DNA from: Microbacterium wangchenii
Lineage (GTDB): Bacteria; Actinomycetota; Actinomycetes; Actinomycetales; Microbacteriaceae
Assembly: GCF_004564355.1 (NCBI RefSeq)
Contig: NZ_CP038266.1
Span: 1 to 64,000, forward strand
Direction of reading: 5' to 3'
Length of the DNA stretch: 64,000 nt
Under the pieces are notes generated by a model that was not told the origin of the DNA, ran no database searches, and saw only the letters and a list, made by a program, of their open reading frames with translations. This document shows, in pieces, positions 1-10,116 of the stretch; position 1 is the first letter of the stretch; each line of letters starts with the position of its first letter. A program made the position numbers and the translations under genes.

Positions 1-1419
1 ATGTCAGACAGCGATGCATCGGACGTCCCCATCTGGTCGGCGGTGCTCGCACTCCTCCTCGCCGATGACCGGGTGACGCCCCAGCTCCAGGGATTCCTGC
101 ACCTCGTGGTCCCGAGCGGCGTGTACGCCGGAGTGCTGTACCTCGACGTTCCCAACGACCTCACCGCGGCGCAGATCAACAAGCGCCTCCGTCTTCCTCT
201 CCTCGAGGCCCTCACCAAGGTGGATGCTCCGGAGCCGGCCACCTCGTTCCGTGTCGCCGTGAATCCGGACCTCATCGACGCCCACCTGACCGCACCCATC
301 TCCGTGCAGTCCTCGGCACCGCCGCCGCCCGCCGTCTCCCGCCCTGCGCCCGACGATGCCGGCGAGGCCGCATCCCCGGCGTCGCGCAGCGACACGCGAC
401 TGAACCCGAAGTACACGTTCGACAACTTCGTCATCGGCCAGTCGAACCGGTTTTCGCACGCGGCCGCGGTGGCCGTCGCCGAAGCACCGGCGAAGGCTTA
501 CAACCCGCTGTTCATCTACGGCGACTCGGGCCTGGGCAAGACCCATCTCCTCCACGCGATCGGCGACTATGCCGTGAGCATGTACGCCGGCATCCGCGTG
601 CGGTACGTCTCCAGCGAGGAGTTCACGAACGACTTCATCAACTCCATCGTCAACAACCGCGGCTCGGCCTTCCAAGCCCGGTATCGCGACGTCGACATCC
701 TGCTCATCGACGACATCCAGTTCCTGCAGGGGCGCGCGGAGACACAGGAGGCGTTCTTCCACACCTTCAACACGTTGCATGACCACGACAAACAGGTCGT
801 GATCACCAGCGACGTGGCCCCCAAGCTCCTGACCGGGTTCGAAGACCGCATGCGCAGCCGGTTCGAGTGGGGTCTCATCACCGACGTGCAGGCGCCCGAC
901 CTTGAGACGCGCATCGCGATCCTCCGCAAGAAGGCGCAGAGCGAGCGACTCCAGATCCCCGACGAGGTGCTGGAGTACATCGCGAGCGTCGTGTCCTCGA
1001 ACATCCGCGAACTGGAGGGCGCCCTCATCCGCGTCTCCGCGTTCGCGAGCCTCAACCGCTCGAACCTCGACATGTCGCTGGCTCAGACCGTGCTGCGCGA
1101 CATCATCGATCAGGACGACGCCAACGTGGTGTCACCGACGGACATCATCACGGCGACGGCTCAGTACTTCAAACTCTCCGTCGACGACCTCTACGGGTCC
1201 AGCCGCTCCCAAGCGGTGGCGACGGCCCGCCAGATCGCGATGTACCTGTGTCGCGAGCGCACGAGCCTGTCGCTGCCCAAGATCGGGCAGCTGTTCGGCA
1301 ACCGCGATCACACCACCGTGATGTACGCCTACAAGAAGATCAGCGACCTCATGAAGGAGCGCCGCTCGATCTACAACCAGGTCTCCGAGATCACCACCCA
1401 GCTCGGCCGCTCTCGCTGA
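1..1419 (+). CDS. dnaA: Chromosomal replication initiator DnaA
   Basis: DnaA binds DnaA boxes in oriC, melts the origin and loads the replicative helicase. The 472-residue protein has the usual four domains: an N-terminal helicase/DciA-interaction domain (about 1-85), a Pro/Ala-rich linker (about 100-130), an AAA+ domain with Walker A GDSGLGKT at 174-181 and Walker B DILLIDD near 231-237, and the DNA-binding domain IV with signature GNRDHTTVMYAY from residue 433. It is complete and of normal family length. The window opens on its ATG, so the upstream promoter and rpmH side are not visible. Downstream lies oriC and then dnaN, the standard bacterial arrangement. Confidence 0.98.
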   Translation: MSDSDASDVPIWSAVLALLLADDRVTPQLQGFLHLVVPSGVYAGVLYLDVPNDLTAAQINKRLRLPLLEALTKVDAPEPATSFRVAVNPDLIDAHLTAPISVQSSAPPPPAVSRPAPDDAGEAASPASRSDTRLNPKYTFDNFVIGQSNRFSHAAAVAVAEAPAKAYNPLFIYGDSGLGKTHLLHAIGDYAVSMYAGIRVRYVSSEEFTNDFINSIVNNRGSAFQARYRDVDILLIDDIQFLQGRAETQEAFFHTFNTLHDHDKQVVITSDVAPKLLTGFEDRMRSRFEWGLITDVQAPDLETRIAILRKKAQSERLQIPDEVLEYIASVVSSNIRELEGALIRVSAFASLNRSNLDMSLAQTVLRDIIDQDDANVVSPTDIITATAQYFKLSVDDLYGSSRSQAVATARQIAMYLCRERTSLSLPKIGQLFGNRDHTTVMYAYKKISDLMKERRSIYNQVSEITTQLGRSR

Positions 1420-1824
1420 ACCACGCGACGCGCCCGGCAGCCGGGCCTTCTTGACACCGCTCTGCGGTGCCTTCATCATGCAGTTCTGCACAGTGTGGAT
1501 AACCTGTGGATAACCGTGGATGACACGCCTGGGCCATGTGAGTCGATTTCCTCTTCGCTGTGGAGGACGCGGAATTACACGGATGTGATTACACGACGTT
1601 CTCCGAAGCCGTTCCGCAGGCGTCCCACATCTCACACGCGTGTAGTTCCCATGTCCCACCTGGCATCGCGCGATCTATCCACAGTTTCCACAGCTGTTAA
1701 CAAGATGAAGAGAAATCCCTTCGAGGAAATACACCCGATCACCTTGACGGTGAGAACGGTGCTTCCGGGAAGACACGACTCGGGCACTAGCATGGGTACG
1801 CCAGACGAAGCCGAGGGAGCACCC
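1420..1824. other. oriC: Replication origin oriC (dnaA-dnaN intergenic region)
   Basis: This 405-bp non-coding stretch between dnaA and dnaN carries a cluster of DnaA boxes. Two perfect TGTGGATAA boxes lie at 1494-1502 and 1505-1513, with a degraded CGTGGATGA at 1515-1523. A CTATCCACA box in the other orientation is at 1675-1683, followed by TTTCCACA at 1685-1692. The stretch after 1693 (AACAAGATGAAGAGAAATCC) is comparatively AT-rich and may contain the unwinding element. Also present are a direct repeat ATTACACG (1574-1581, 1588-1595) and a palindrome ACACGCGTGT (1634-1643) that recurs near 14.95 kb. Origin position follows from synteny and box density; the exact unwinding site is inferred. 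Confidence 0.9.
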
Positions 1825-2976
1825 GTGAAGTTTCACGTCAATCGCGATGTGTTCAGCGAAGCCGTGTCGTTCGTCGTCAAGCTCCTTCCGCAGCGCAATC
1901 CGCAGCCGATCCTTGCCGGCGTTCTGATCGAAGCCGGCGAAGGCGGGCTCTCCCTCGCCGCGTTCGACTACGAAGCCTCGGCACGTACGACCATCGAGGC
2001 GACGGTGGACGAACCCGGCACGATCCTCGTGCACGGACGCCTCCTCTCCGAGATCGCCAGCCGCCTGCCCAACGCGCCGATCCAGATCACCGTCGACGAA
2101 GACGGGGGCATCCTGCTGTCCTGCGGCTCGGCGCGCTTCACGCTCGCGTCCATGCCGGTTCAGGAATACCCCGCGATCCCCGAAGTGAGCGGGCAGTCGG
2201 GCCTCGTCCCGGCCGAGGATTTCGCCACCGCGATCGCCCAGGTCGCCTTCGCCGCCTCCCGCGATGACGTCACCCCCGTCCTGACCGGCGTGCAGCTCGA
2301 AGTCACCGGAACCACGCTGAGCCTCGTGGCCACCGACCGGTACCGCGTCGCTCTCCGTGAGATCCCGTGGGACGGCGGCTCCGCCGCCGGCGACGAGCCG
2401 ATCACCGCTCTGGTCCCGGCCCGTACCCTGCAGGAGGTCGGGAAGACCTTCGCGCACGGCGGCGATATCGCCATCGCCTTCTCCGGATCGGGTGACCGCG
2501 AGATCATCGCGTTCACCGCGGGCAACAAGACGGTCACTTCTCTGCTGATCAAGGGCAATTTCCCACCCGTACGGCGCCTCTTCCCCGCTCAGACGGAGCA
2601 TCACGCGGTGGTCAACACCGCAGAGCTCGCCGAAGCTGTGCGCCGCGTGTCGCTCGTGCTGGACCGGTCCGCCCCGCTGCGGTTCACGTTCGCAGGCGAC
2701 TCCGTGTCGATGGATGCCTCGGGCACCGAGCAGGCGCGAGCCACGGAGTCGGTCGACGCGACGCTCCTGGGTGAGGACGTGACGCTGGGTTTGAACCCGC
2801 AGTACCTGCTGGAATCGCTCGGCGCGGTCAAGAGCGAGTTCACCCGGGTGACCTTCACCTCGAGCGAGAACGCCAACAAGCTCAGCCCCGTGCTGATCAC
2901 CCCGCAGACCTCGGTCGACAAGGGCGGCGCGGAGTCGTTCAAGTACCTGCTGCAGCCCAATCTCCTCCTGCGCTGA
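1825..2976 (+). CDS. dnaN: DNA polymerase III subunit beta (sliding clamp)
   Basis: The beta clamp encircles DNA and tethers polymerase III and repair enzymes. From the GTG at 1825 the protein has 383 residues, the normal size for three repeated clamp domains. The reading frame stays open upstream to 1495, but that extension runs through the DnaA boxes of oriC and has no family counterpart. The GTG has a good ribosome site (GAGGGAG at 1813-1819) and gives the usual start VKFHVNRDVF. Family hallmarks include EYPAIPE in the middle domain and the C-terminal region ending ISPVL-like (LSPVLITPQ) before the last strand. It lies 51 bp upstream of recF. Confidence 0.96.
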   Translation: MKFHVNRDVFSEAVSFVVKLLPQRNPQPILAGVLIEAGEGGLSLAAFDYEASARTTIEATVDEPGTILVHGRLLSEIASRLPNAPIQITVDEDGGILLSCGSARFTLASMPVQEYPAIPEVSGQSGLVPAEDFATAIAQVAFAASRDDVTPVLTGVQLEVTGTTLSLVATDRYRVALREIPWDGGSAAGDEPITALVPARTLQEVGKTFAHGGDIAIAFSGSGDREIIAFTAGNKTVTSLLIKGNFPPVRRLFPAQTEHHAVVNTAELAEAVRRVSLVLDRSAPLRFTFAGDSVSMDASGTEQARATESVDATLLGEDVTLGLNPQYLLESLGAVKSEFTRVTFTSSENANKLSPVLITPQTSVDKGGAESFKYLLQPNLLLR

Positions 2977-3015
2977 CGCTCGAGCCGCGAGGTCCGCGGC
3001 GTCGCACGTCGGAAT

Positions 3016-3027
3016 TAGGGTGGTCGC
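3016..3027 (+). promoter_or_regulatory. Candidate leaderless promoter of recF
   Basis: A -10 hexamer TAGGGT at 3016-3021 stands exactly six bases before the recF ATG, which would place the transcription start on the start codon. No clear Shine-Dalgarno sequence is present. The same spacing recurs before many other genes in this window (see findings). Confidence 0.55.
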
Positions 3028-4185
3028 ATGATCGTGGAGCAGCTCGGGCTCGTCGACTTCCGTAATTACGCGGTCGCCGACCTCTCGCTGCACCCCGGTC
3101 CGAATGTCTTCGTGGGCCGCAACGGGCAGGGCAAGACCAATCTCGTCGAAGCCGTCGCCTATCTCGCGACTCTGGGCTCGCACCGCGTGTCCTCCGACGC
3201 ACCGATGGTCCGCGACGGGGCGGAGGCCGCGATCGTGCGTGCGCGGCTGGCCCATGGCGACCGGCGCGTGCTGCTGGAGCTCCAGCTGAACCGCACCGGA
3301 TCCAACAAGGCGCGCGTGAACGGCTCCGCCGTGCGCACCGCCGAGTTGCCGCGGTATGCGCAGGTCGTGCTGTTCGCCCCTGAAGACCTCCAGATCGTGC
3401 GGGGTGATCCCTCCGCTCGTCGTCGCTTCGCCGACGCGCTGCTCATCCAGCGCACACCGCGGTTGGCCGGGGTGCTGGCCGATTACGACCGTGTGCTGCG
3501 CCAGCGAGGCGCGCTGTTGAAATCGGCGCGGGCGCGCGGCATCCGCGGCGACGCGCTGTCCACCCTCGACGTGTGGGATGACAAACTCGTCGCCCTCGGC
3601 ACAGAAGTGATCCAGGCGCGCCTGGCCCTTGCGGCCGACCTGTCCGAGCCGGTCGCGGCTGCCTACACCGCCATCGCCGGCGCCGACCACGAGCCCCGGC
3701 TGGAGTGGGCGCTGTCGGTGCGCGGCGGCGACCCCGAGGAAGGCGATTCGGCGTCCTCGGATGCGGCCGACCCCGCCTCCATCGCAGAGCAGTTCCGCGC
3801 GGCGCTGGCCGCCCGGCGCGCGGCGGAGCTGGAACGCGGGCTGAATCTGGTGGGCCCACACCGCGACGACCTCGTCCTGCGGGTGCGGGGCCTGCCCGTC
3901 CGCGGGTACGCGTCGCACGGCGAATCCTGGTCCGTCGCCCTCGCCCTGCGGCTCGCATCGGCCGAACTGCTGCGCGCCGAGTCCCGGCTCGGTGACCCTG
4001 TGCTCATCCTCGACGACGTCTTCGCCGAGCTGGACGCGGGCAGACGCGCGCGGCTGGCGGAGCTGGCGGGCGGCTACGAGCAGGTGATCGTCACCTCCGC
4101 CGTGGAGGAGGACGTGCCCGACGGCCTCCGTGCCCACGTGGTGCGGGTCGAGGCCGGCCGCATCCTGGAGGAAGCGGATGCCTGA
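3028..4185 (+). CDS. recF: DNA replication and repair protein RecF
   Basis: RecF is an SMC/ABC-like ATPase that helps load RecA at single-strand gaps and stalled forks. The 385-residue protein has Walker A GRNGQGKT at 30-37, a signature-like SHGESWSVALALRL segment near 292-305 and Walker B LILDDVFAELD near 327-337. It follows dnaN and overlaps the next gene by eight bases (the dciA ATG at 4178 lies before the recF stop at 4183). It appears to have its own leaderless-type promoter besides read-through from dnaN. Confidence 0.96.
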   Translation: MIVEQLGLVDFRNYAVADLSLHPGPNVFVGRNGQGKTNLVEAVAYLATLGSHRVSSDAPMVRDGAEAAIVRARLAHGDRRVLLELQLNRTGSNKARVNGSAVRTAELPRYAQVVLFAPEDLQIVRGDPSARRRFADALLIQRTPRLAGVLADYDRVLRQRGALLKSARARGIRGDALSTLDVWDDKLVALGTEVIQARLALAADLSEPVAAAYTAIAGADHEPRLEWALSVRGGDPEEGDSASSDAADPASIAEQFRAALAARRAAELERGLNLVGPHRDDLVLRVRGLPVRGYASHGESWSVALALRLASAELLRAESRLGDPVLILDDVFAELDAGRRARLAELAGGYEQVIVTSAVEEDVPDGLRAHVVRVEAGRILEEADA

Positions 4186-4669
4186 CAAGGGAGCACCCGA
4201 GGTTCCCGAGACCCTCGCGACCTATCTGCGCCTGCGCGGGCTGGAGCCCTCGAAGTACCGCCGCCGGCGCGGGCCCCGCCCCGTGGCCGATGAGAACCAG
4301 CCCTTCATGGGCGGGCGCGATCCGCACGGCGTCGGTGACGTCCTCGACACCCTGACGCGGGATGCCGGGTGGGAGCCGCAGCTCGCACGCGCGGACATCG
4401 CCCGGACGTGGGAGGAGGTGGCCGGTACCGAGACCGCGCAGCACACCCGCCCGGTCGCGCTGGATGCGGGCCTCCTCACTGTGCAGGCCGACTCCACGGC
4501 GTGGGCGAAGCAGCTGCAGCTCATGCGTGCGCAGGTGCTGTCGGAGATCATGCGGCGCTTCCCCGAGGCGGGGGTCGACGCGATCCGCTTCATCGGACCG
4601 GACGTCCCCTCCTGGAAATGGGGTCCCAGAGCCATTCCAGGCCGTGGTCCTCGCGATACCTACGGCTGA
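4178..4669 (+). CDS. dciA: DUF721/DciA-like helicase-associated protein
   Basis: Small DUF721 protein of 163 residues; the family (DciA, Rv0004 in Mycobacterium) interacts with the replicative helicase DnaB in bacteria without DnaC/DnaI. The core shows WEEVAG near residue 79, then a strand-rich KH-like region with LTVQADSTAWAKQLQ and a late RFIGPD segment. The open frame extends upstream to 4130, but the ATG at 4178 overlaps the recF stop, as is normal for this pair. The helicase-loading role is taken from the family, not from this sequence. Identity is supported by its fixed place between recF and gyrB. Confidence 0.88.
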   Translation: MPDKGAPEVPETLATYLRLRGLEPSKYRRRRGPRPVADENQPFMGGRDPHGVGDVLDTLTRDAGWEPQLARADIARTWEEVAGTETAQHTRPVALDAGLLTVQADSTAWAKQLQLMRAQVLSEIMRRFPEAGVDAIRFIGPDVPSWKWGPRAIPGRGPRDTYG

Positions 4670-4746
4670 ACCACGTTCTGGGCTGTCCGGGCGGATTTCA
4701 ACGCGCCACAGCGCCGCACACGCATCGGAGGGGAGCTCCGGGTTGG

Positions 4747-4752
4747 TAGACT
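4747..4752 (+). promoter_or_regulatory. Candidate -10 element of the gyrB-gyrA operon
   Basis: TAGACT at 4747-4752 is a good actinobacterial -10 match in the 122-bp gap between dciA and gyrB. It would give a leader of about 33 bases. I see no convincing -35 element. Confidence 0.35.
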
Positions 4753-4791
4753 GGACGAACATCTGCCGACCTGTATGGAGCGCGCGAACTT

Positions 4792-6828
4792 ATGACGTCC
4801 GAGAACCCCGCTAACGTTCCCGAAGAAGCCGCTTCCGCTCCCACCAAGAACACGCACGAGTACGGCGCCGACGAGATCCAGGTGCTCGAAGGCCTCGAGG
4901 CGGTGCGCAAGCGCCCGGGCATGTACATCGGTTCGACGGGCGAGCGCGGTCTGCACCACCTGGTCTACGAGATCGTGGACAACTCGGTGGATGAGGCCCT
5001 CGCCGGGTACTGCGACACGATCGGCGTGACGATCCTGCCCGACGGCGCGGTGCGCGTGGTCGACAACGGTCGAGGCATCCCGGTAGACATGCACCGCACG
5101 GAGAAGAAGTCGACCGTCGAGGTCGTCCTGACCGTGCTGCACGCCGGCGGAAAGTTCGGCGGCGGCGGGTATGCCGTCTCCGGAGGGCTCCACGGCGTGG
5201 GTTCCTCCGTCGTCAACGCCCTCTCCTCTCGTCTGGAGGTCGAGGTCCGGCGACAGGGACACGTGTGGCGGCAGTCGTTCCGCGACGGCGGCGTGCCGGT
5301 GGCGCCACTGGAGAAGGGCGAGGCCAGCGACGAGACGGGCACGACCATCACGTTCTGGCCCGATGAGAGCATCTTCGACACGGTCGACTTCGACTACGAG
5401 ACGCTCCGCACGCGATTCCAGCAGATGGCCTTCCTCAACAAGGGACTGCGCATCGACCTGAGTGACGAGCGGCCGCAGGCGGTCTCGGTCGAGGCGAGCG
5501 AGACCGGTGAGGAGATCCCCCACCAGCCGCACGACAGCTTCCTGTACGAGCGCGGACTCGTCGACTACGTCGAGTACCTCAACAAGGTGCGTCGCTCGGA
5601 GGTCGTCAACGACGTCATCATCGACTTCGAGTCGGAGGACAACAACCGCAAGATCGCGCTCGAGATGGCGATGCAGTGGACGACGAGTTACAGCGAGAAC
5701 GTCTTCACGTTCGCCAACACGATCAACACCCACGAGGGCGGCACCCACGAAGAGGGATTCCGCGCCGCGCTGACCACGCTGGTCAACCGGTACGCGCGGG
5801 CCAACAACCTGCTCAAGGAGAAGGACGACAACCTCACGGGTGAGGACGTGCGTGAAGGGCTGACAGCCGTCCTGTCGGTCAAGCTGTCGGAGCCGCAGTT
5901 CGAGGGTCAGACCAAGACGAAGCTTGGCAACACCGAGGCCAAGGCGTACGTCCAGAAGGTGGTCGGCGACCAGCTCGGCGACTGGTTCGACCGCAACCCG
6001 GTGCAGGCGAAGAACATCATCCGCAAGGCCATCGACGCCGCCACCGCCCGCTTGGCCGCGCGCAAGGCCCGCGAGACCGCGCGTCGAAAGAGCGTGTTCG
6101 AGTCGGCCGCGATGCCCGACAAGCTCAAGGACTGCACGAGCAAGGACCCCTCGATCAGCGAGATCTTCCTGGTGGAGGGTGACTCCGCCGGCGGCTCGGC
6201 CGTACAGGGACGCGACCCGCACACGCAGGCGATCCTGGCGCTGCGCGGCAAGATCCTCAACGTCGAGCGTGCGCGGCTGGACCGTGCCCTGGGCAACAAG
6301 GAAGTCCAGGCGATGATCCAGGCCTTCGGCACCGGCATCGGCGAGGACTTCGACATCCAGAAGGCGCGGTACCACAAGATCGTCCTGATGGCCGATGCCG
6401 ACGTCGACGGTCAGCACATCACGACGCTGCTGCTGACGCTGCTGTTCCGCTACATGCGCGGGCTCATCGAGGCCGGGTTCGTCTACCTCGCGCAGCCCCC
6501 GCTGTACCGCATCAAGTGGTCCAACCACGCGCACGAATACGCCTACAGCGACCGGGAGCGCGACGCGCTGCTGGTGGCCGGGCAGGCCGAGGGCAAGCGC
6601 ATCCCGAAGGACAACGCCATCCAGCGGTACAAGGGTCTGGGCGAGATGAACGACCACGAACTGTGGGAGACCACCATGGACCCGCAGACCCGCACGCTCC
6701 GGCAGGTGACGATCGATGACGCCGCCTCGGCGGATGAGATCTTCTCCGTGCTGATGGGCGAAGACGTGGAATCCCGCCGCGGGTTCATCCAGCGCAACGC
6801 CAAAGACGTGCGCTTCCTCGACATCTGA
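4792..6828 (+). CDS. gyrB: DNA gyrase subunit B
   Basis: ATPase subunit of DNA gyrase, which introduces negative supercoils with GyrA. The 678-residue protein has the GHKL ATP-binding domain (VDNSVDEAL near 62-70, DNGRGIP near 89-95, GLHGVG lid), the transducer domain, and the TOPRIM domain with EGDSAGG from residue 462 and DADVDGQH near 537-544. It ends with the usual RDVRFLDI-like tail (KDVRFLDI). Length fits actinobacterial GyrB, which lacks the insertion of the Escherichia coli protein. gyrA starts 27 bp downstream. Confidence 0.98.
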   Translation: MTSENPANVPEEAASAPTKNTHEYGADEIQVLEGLEAVRKRPGMYIGSTGERGLHHLVYEIVDNSVDEALAGYCDTIGVTILPDGAVRVVDNGRGIPVDMHRTEKKSTVEVVLTVLHAGGKFGGGGYAVSGGLHGVGSSVVNALSSRLEVEVRRQGHVWRQSFRDGGVPVAPLEKGEASDETGTTITFWPDESIFDTVDFDYETLRTRFQQMAFLNKGLRIDLSDERPQAVSVEASETGEEIPHQPHDSFLYERGLVDYVEYLNKVRRSEVVNDVIIDFESEDNNRKIALEMAMQWTTSYSENVFTFANTINTHEGGTHEEGFRAALTTLVNRYARANNLLKEKDDNLTGEDVREGLTAVLSVKLSEPQFEGQTKTKLGNTEAKAYVQKVVGDQLGDWFDRNPVQAKNIIRKAIDAATARLAARKARETARRKSVFESAAMPDKLKDCTSKDPSISEIFLVEGDSAGGSAVQGRDPHTQAILALRGKILNVERARLDRALGNKEVQAMIQAFGTGIGEDFDIQKARYHKIVLMADADVDGQHITTLLLTLLFRYMRGLIEAGFVYLAQPPLYRIKWSNHAHEYAYSDRERDALLVAGQAEGKRIPKDNAIQRYKGLGEMNDHELWETTMDPQTRTLRQVTIDDAASADEIFSVLMGEDVESRRGFIQRNAKDVRFLDI

Positions 6829-6855
6829 GCCTCACCGACGAAGAACTGAGAAGAC

Positions 6856-9453
6856 ATGTCTGACGACGCTTCGACCGGCGCGGGCGAGCCCCGCCCCGAG
6901 CCCATCCACGAGCACGGCAAGATCGACCAGGTCGACCTGCAGCTGGAGATGCAGCGCAGCTACCTCGACTACGCGATGAGCGTCATCGTGGGTCGCGCGC
7001 TCCCCGACGTGCGCGACGGGCTCAAGCCCGTGCACCGCCGCGTGATCTACGGCATGTACGACGGTGGATTCCGCCCCGACAAGTCGTTCTCCAAGTGCGC
7101 CCGTGTCGTCGGCGAGGTGATGGGTCACTACCACCCGCACGGTGATGCCCCGATCTACGACGCCCTCGTGCGCCTCGTGCAGCCGTGGTCGCTGCGCTAC
7201 CCGCTCGCGCTGGGACAGGGCAACTTCGGCTCCCCCGGAAACCAGGGCGCCGCCGCCCCCCGGTACACCGAGACGAAGATGGCTCCCCTCGCGCTGGAGA
7301 TGGTGCGCGACATCGAAGAGGAGACCGTCGACTTCCAGGACAACTACGACGGTCAGACGCAGGAGCCCACGGTCCTGCCCGCCCGCTTCCCGAACCTCTT
7401 GGTGAACGGGTCGGTCGGCATCGCCGTCGGCATGGCCACGAACATCCCGCCGCACAACCTCCGCGAAGTCGCCGCCGGCGCCGTGTGGGCGCTGGATCAC
7501 CCGGATGCCACGCGCGAAGAGCTGCTCGAAGCCCTCATGGCGCGCATCCCCGGGCCCGACTTCCCCACCGCCGCGCAGATCCTCGGCACCCGCGGCATCA
7601 AGGACGCCTACCGCACCGGCCGCGGCTCGATCACGATGCGCGCCGTCGTCAACGTCGAAGAGGTCCAGGGCCGCACGTGCCTGGTCATCACCGAACTGCC
7701 GTACCAGGTCAACCCCGACAACGTCGCGGTGAAGATCAGCGACCTCGCGCGCGACGGCAAGATCACCGGTATCGCCGACATCCGCGACGAGTCCTCCGGG
7801 CGCACCGGACAGCGCCTGGTCATCGTGCTCAAGCGGGATGCCGTCGCCAAGGTCGTGCTGAACAACCTGTACAAGCACACGCAGCTGCAGGAGAACTTCG
7901 GCGCCAACATGCTGGCGATCGTGGACGGCGTGCCGCGCACGCTGCCGCTGGACGGCTTCATCTCGTTGTGGATCGAGCACCAGGTCGAGGTCATCGTCCG
8001 CCGCACGCGGTACCGGCTCCGCGAGGCCGAGAAGCGCATGCACATCCTGCGCGGCTACCTCAAGGCGCTCGACGCGCTCGATGAGGTCATCGCGCTCATC
8101 CGCCGCTCCCCCACCGTGGAGGAGGCGCGTGAGGGCCTCAAGACCCTGCTCGACGTCGACGACGATCAGGCGCAGGCGATCCTCGACATGCAGCTGCGAC
8201 GTCTCGCGGCGCTGGAGCGGCAGAAGATCGTCGACCAGGCCACCGAGCTCGAGGCGCGCATCGCGGACTACAACGACATCCTCGCCGACGAGCTTCGCCA
8301 GCGCTCGATCATCCGCGACGAACTGAGCGTCATCGTGGAGAAGTTCGGCGACGACCGCCGCACCGAGATCGTGCCGGGCTACGACGGCGACATGAGCATC
8401 GAAGACCTCATCCCCGAAGAGGAGATGGTGGTCACCGTCACCCGCGACGGGTACATCAAGCGCACACGCAGCGACAACTACCGGTCGCAGCACCGCGGCG
8501 GACGCGGTGTGAAGGGCGCGCAGCTGCGCGCCGACGACGTCGTGGAGCACTTCTTCGTCACCACGACGCACCACTGGCTGCTGTTCTTCACGAACAAGGG
8601 CCGCGTGTACCGCGCCAAGGCGTACGAAGTGCCCGAGGCCGGGCGCGACGCGAAGGGCCAGCACGTCGCCAACCTGCTCGCCCTGCAGCCGGAGGAGGAG
8701 ATCGCGCAGATCCTCGACATCCGCGATTACGAAGTGGCCACCTACCTCACCCTGGCCACGCGCGGTGGCCTGGTGAAGAAGACGCGCCTGTCGGAGTACG
8801 ACACGAACCGTCAGGGCGGCGTCATCGCGATCCGCCTCCGCGAGGGCGACGAGCTCGTGAGCGCCCTCCTCGTGGACGAGGGCGATGACATCATGCTCAT
8901 CAGCCGCCACGGCATGTCGTTGCGCTTCACCGCCACCGACGAGTCGCTGCGGCCGATGGGCCGGGCCACCGAGGGTGTGAAGGGCATGTCCTTCCGTGGG
9001 GATGACAGCCTCCTGTCGGCATCGGTCGTCTCCGAGGACGGCTACGTCTTCGTCGTCACCGAGGGCGGCTACGCCAAGCGCACTGCGGTGGACCAGTACC
9101 GGACCCAGAGCCGCGGCGGTTTGGGCATCAAGGTCGCCCGCCTGAGCGATGATCGCGGCGATCTCGCCGGTGGTCTCATGGTGTCGGAGGACGACGAGGT
9201 GCTTGTGGTTCTTGCCAGCGGCAAGGTGGTACGCTCTGCCGTGGCCGAGGTGCCTGCCAAGGGACGTGACACCATGGGAGTCGTTTTCGCCCGCGCCGGT
9301 GGAGACGATCGCATCATCGCGATCGCCCGCAACAGCGAGCGGAGCATGACCGCCCTGGCCCAGGATTCCGAGCCCGTGGCCGATGCGCCCGCCGTCGATG
9401 CGGCCGCATCCGAAGCCTCCGCCGAGACCACCGAGGAGAGTACTGACGCATGA
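6856..9453 (+). CDS. gyrA: DNA gyrase subunit A
   Basis: Breakage-reunion subunit of gyrase, 865 residues. The catalytic tyrosine is Y137 in the motif APRYTE. The C-terminal half carries beta-pinwheel repeats for DNA wrapping, with GyrA boxes visible as [10 protein letters not shown] near 546 and QSRGGLGIK near 756. The quinolone-determining region reads [13 protein letters not shown], so Ala98 and Pro99 stand where E. coli has Ser83 and Ala84 (Mycobacterium Ala90/Ser91); the acidic Asp102 is kept. The tail after about 830 is Ala/Glu-rich and probably disordered. The stop overlaps the next ATG (ATGA). Confidence 0.98.
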   Translation: MSDDASTGAGEPRPEPIHEHGKIDQVDLQLEMQRSYLDYAMSVIVGRALPDVRDGLKPVHRRVIYGMYDGGFRPDKSFSKCARVVGEVMGHYHPHGDAPIYDALVRLVQPWSLRYPLALGQGNFGSPGNQGAAAPRYTETKMAPLALEMVRDIEEETVDFQDNYDGQTQEPTVLPARFPNLLVNGSVGIAVGMATNIPPHNLREVAAGAVWALDHPDATREELLEALMARIPGPDFPTAAQILGTRGIKDAYRTGRGSITMRAVVNVEEVQGRTCLVITELPYQVNPDNVAVKISDLARDGKITGIADIRDESSGRTGQRLVIVLKRDAVAKVVLNNLYKHTQLQENFGANMLAIVDGVPRTLPLDGFISLWIEHQVEVIVRRTRYRLREAEKRMHILRGYLKALDALDEVIALIRRSPTVEEAREGLKTLLDVDDDQAQAILDMQLRRLAALERQKIVDQATELEARIADYNDILADELRQRSIIRDELSVIVEKFGDDRRTEIVPGYDGDMSIEDLIPEEEMVVTVTRDGYIKRTRSDNYRSQHRGGRGVKGAQLRADDVVEHFFVTTTHHWLLFFTNKGRVYRAKAYEVPEAGRDAKGQHVANLLALQPEEEIAQILDIRDYEVATYLTLATRGGLVKKTRLSEYDTNRQGGVIAIRLREGDELVSALLVDEGDDIMLISRHGMSLRFTATDESLRPMGRATEGVKGMSFRGDDSLLSASVVSEDGYVFVVTEGGYAKRTAVDQYRTQSRGGLGIKVARLSDDRGDLAGGLMVSEDDEVLVVLASGKVVRSAVAEVPAKGRDTMGVVFARAGGDDRIIAIARNSERSMTALAQDSEPVADAPAVDAAASEASAETTEESTDA

Positions 9454-9854
9454 GCACGGTAGCCGACAAGCTCGCCAAGAAGTCCACCCACAAGACCGGT
9501 GCCAAGCAGGTGCGCCTGCGGCTGGTCTATGTGGACTTCTGGTCGGCGGTCAAGCTCTCGTTCCTGGCCGCCGTCGCCCTGGCGATCGTCACCGTGGTGT
9601 CGTTCTTCCTCATCTACATGGTCGTGAAGACCACCGGGCTCATCGACCGGGTGGATGAGTTCTTCACGAGCTTCTCCGACGGCGGCGTGTCGCTGGAGGC
9701 GTTCGTGGGGCTGCCACAGGTGATGGCGTTCGCGGCGATCGTCGCGATCCTGAACCTCATCGTCGTGACGGTGCTGGGCGCCGTGGTCGCCGGCATCTAC
9801 AACCTCGCGGTGAAGGTCACCGGGGGACTCCTCGTCGGCTTCACGTCGAACTGA
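9450..9854 (+). CDS. DUF3566 transmembrane protein
   Basis: Small membrane protein of 134 residues that follows gyrA in many actinobacteria (compare Rv0007). A basic N-terminus ([16 protein letters not shown]) is followed by one hydrophobic helix near 34-57 and a second near 90-118, with a short polar segment between. The ATG overlaps the gyrA stop, so it is co-translated with gyrase. Its function is not established, and nothing in the sequence suggests an enzyme. Confidence 0.9.
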   Translation: MSTVADKLAKKSTHKTGAKQVRLRLVYVDFWSAVKLSFLAAVALAIVTVVSFFLIYMVVKTTGLIDRVDEFFTSFSDGGVSLEAFVGLPQVMAFAAIVAILNLIVVTVLGAVVAGIYNLAVKVTGGLLVGFTSN

Positions 9855-9868
9855 TCCGATTCGGAAAA

Positions 9869-9900
9869 ACCTCGCGCGTCGGGTAAAGTCGACGAGGTTG
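9869..9900. terminator. Possible hairpin after the gyrase operon
   Basis: An inverted repeat AACCTCG (9869-9875) with CGAGGTT (9894-9900), plus inner GTCG/CGAC pairing, lies between the DUF3566 gene and tRNA-Ile. No T-tract follows. It may be a weak terminator or only part of the tRNA leader. Confidence 0.3.
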
Positions 9901-9924
9901 ACGACATGCGCGTCAGCGCGATTC

Positions 9925-9998
9925 GGGGCTATAGCTCAGGCGGTTAGAGCGCTTCACTGATAATGAAGAGGTCCCAGGTTCAAGTCCTGGTAGCCCCA
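9925..9998 (+). tRNA. tRNA-Ile (anticodon GAT)
   Basis: Full cloverleaf: acceptor GGGGCTA pairs with TAGCCCC, the D arm is GCTCAGGCGGTTAGAGC, the anticodon stem CTTCA/TGAAG encloses loop CTGATAA with GAT, and the T arm is CCAGGTTCAAGTCCTGG. CCA is not encoded. It is paired with tRNA-Ala 13 bp downstream; the Ile-Ala pair is more often seen inside rRNA operons, but here it follows gyrase, as in other actinobacteria. Confidence 0.97.
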
Positions 9999-10011
9999 CT
10001 TTCAACGCCCC

Positions 10012-10087
10012 GGGGCCTTAGCTCAGTTGGTAGAGCGCCTGCTTTGCAAGCAGGATGTCAGCGGTTCGAATCCGCTAGGCTCCACCA
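10012..10087 (+). tRNA. tRNA-Ala (anticodon TGC)
   Basis: Cloverleaf with acceptor GGGGCCT pairing AGGCTCC (one G-U), anticodon stem CCTGC/GCAGG with loop TTTGCAA (TGC), T arm GCGGTTCGAATCCGC, discriminator A and an encoded CCA at 10085-10087. It lies 13 bp after tRNA-Ile and is probably co-transcribed with it. Confidence 0.97.
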
Positions 10088-10116
10088 CTCCCCACCCCCG
10101 GAGCCCTCCAGCGGCG

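Noticed and set aside
1495..1824. N-terminal extension of dnaN by 110 residues
   Set aside because: It would translate the DnaA boxes of oriC; the GTG at 1825 has a ribosome site and the normal clamp start.
1831..1846. parS-like sequence GTTTCACGTCAA at the start of dnaN
   Set aside because: Only one half matches the parS consensus TGTTTCACGTGAAACA, and it lies within coding sequence.
1675..4188. 837-residue open frame on the minus strand antisense to dnaN and recF
   Set aside because: High-GC codon bias leaves the opposite strand open; the translation is low-complexity and matches no family, while the plus strand encodes two certain genes.
4660..6657. Long minus-strand open frame antisense to gyrB (and a similar one antisense to gyrA, 6832-8910)
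   Set aside because: Shadow of strongly biased codons in gyrB/gyrA; no start signal and no recognisable domain.
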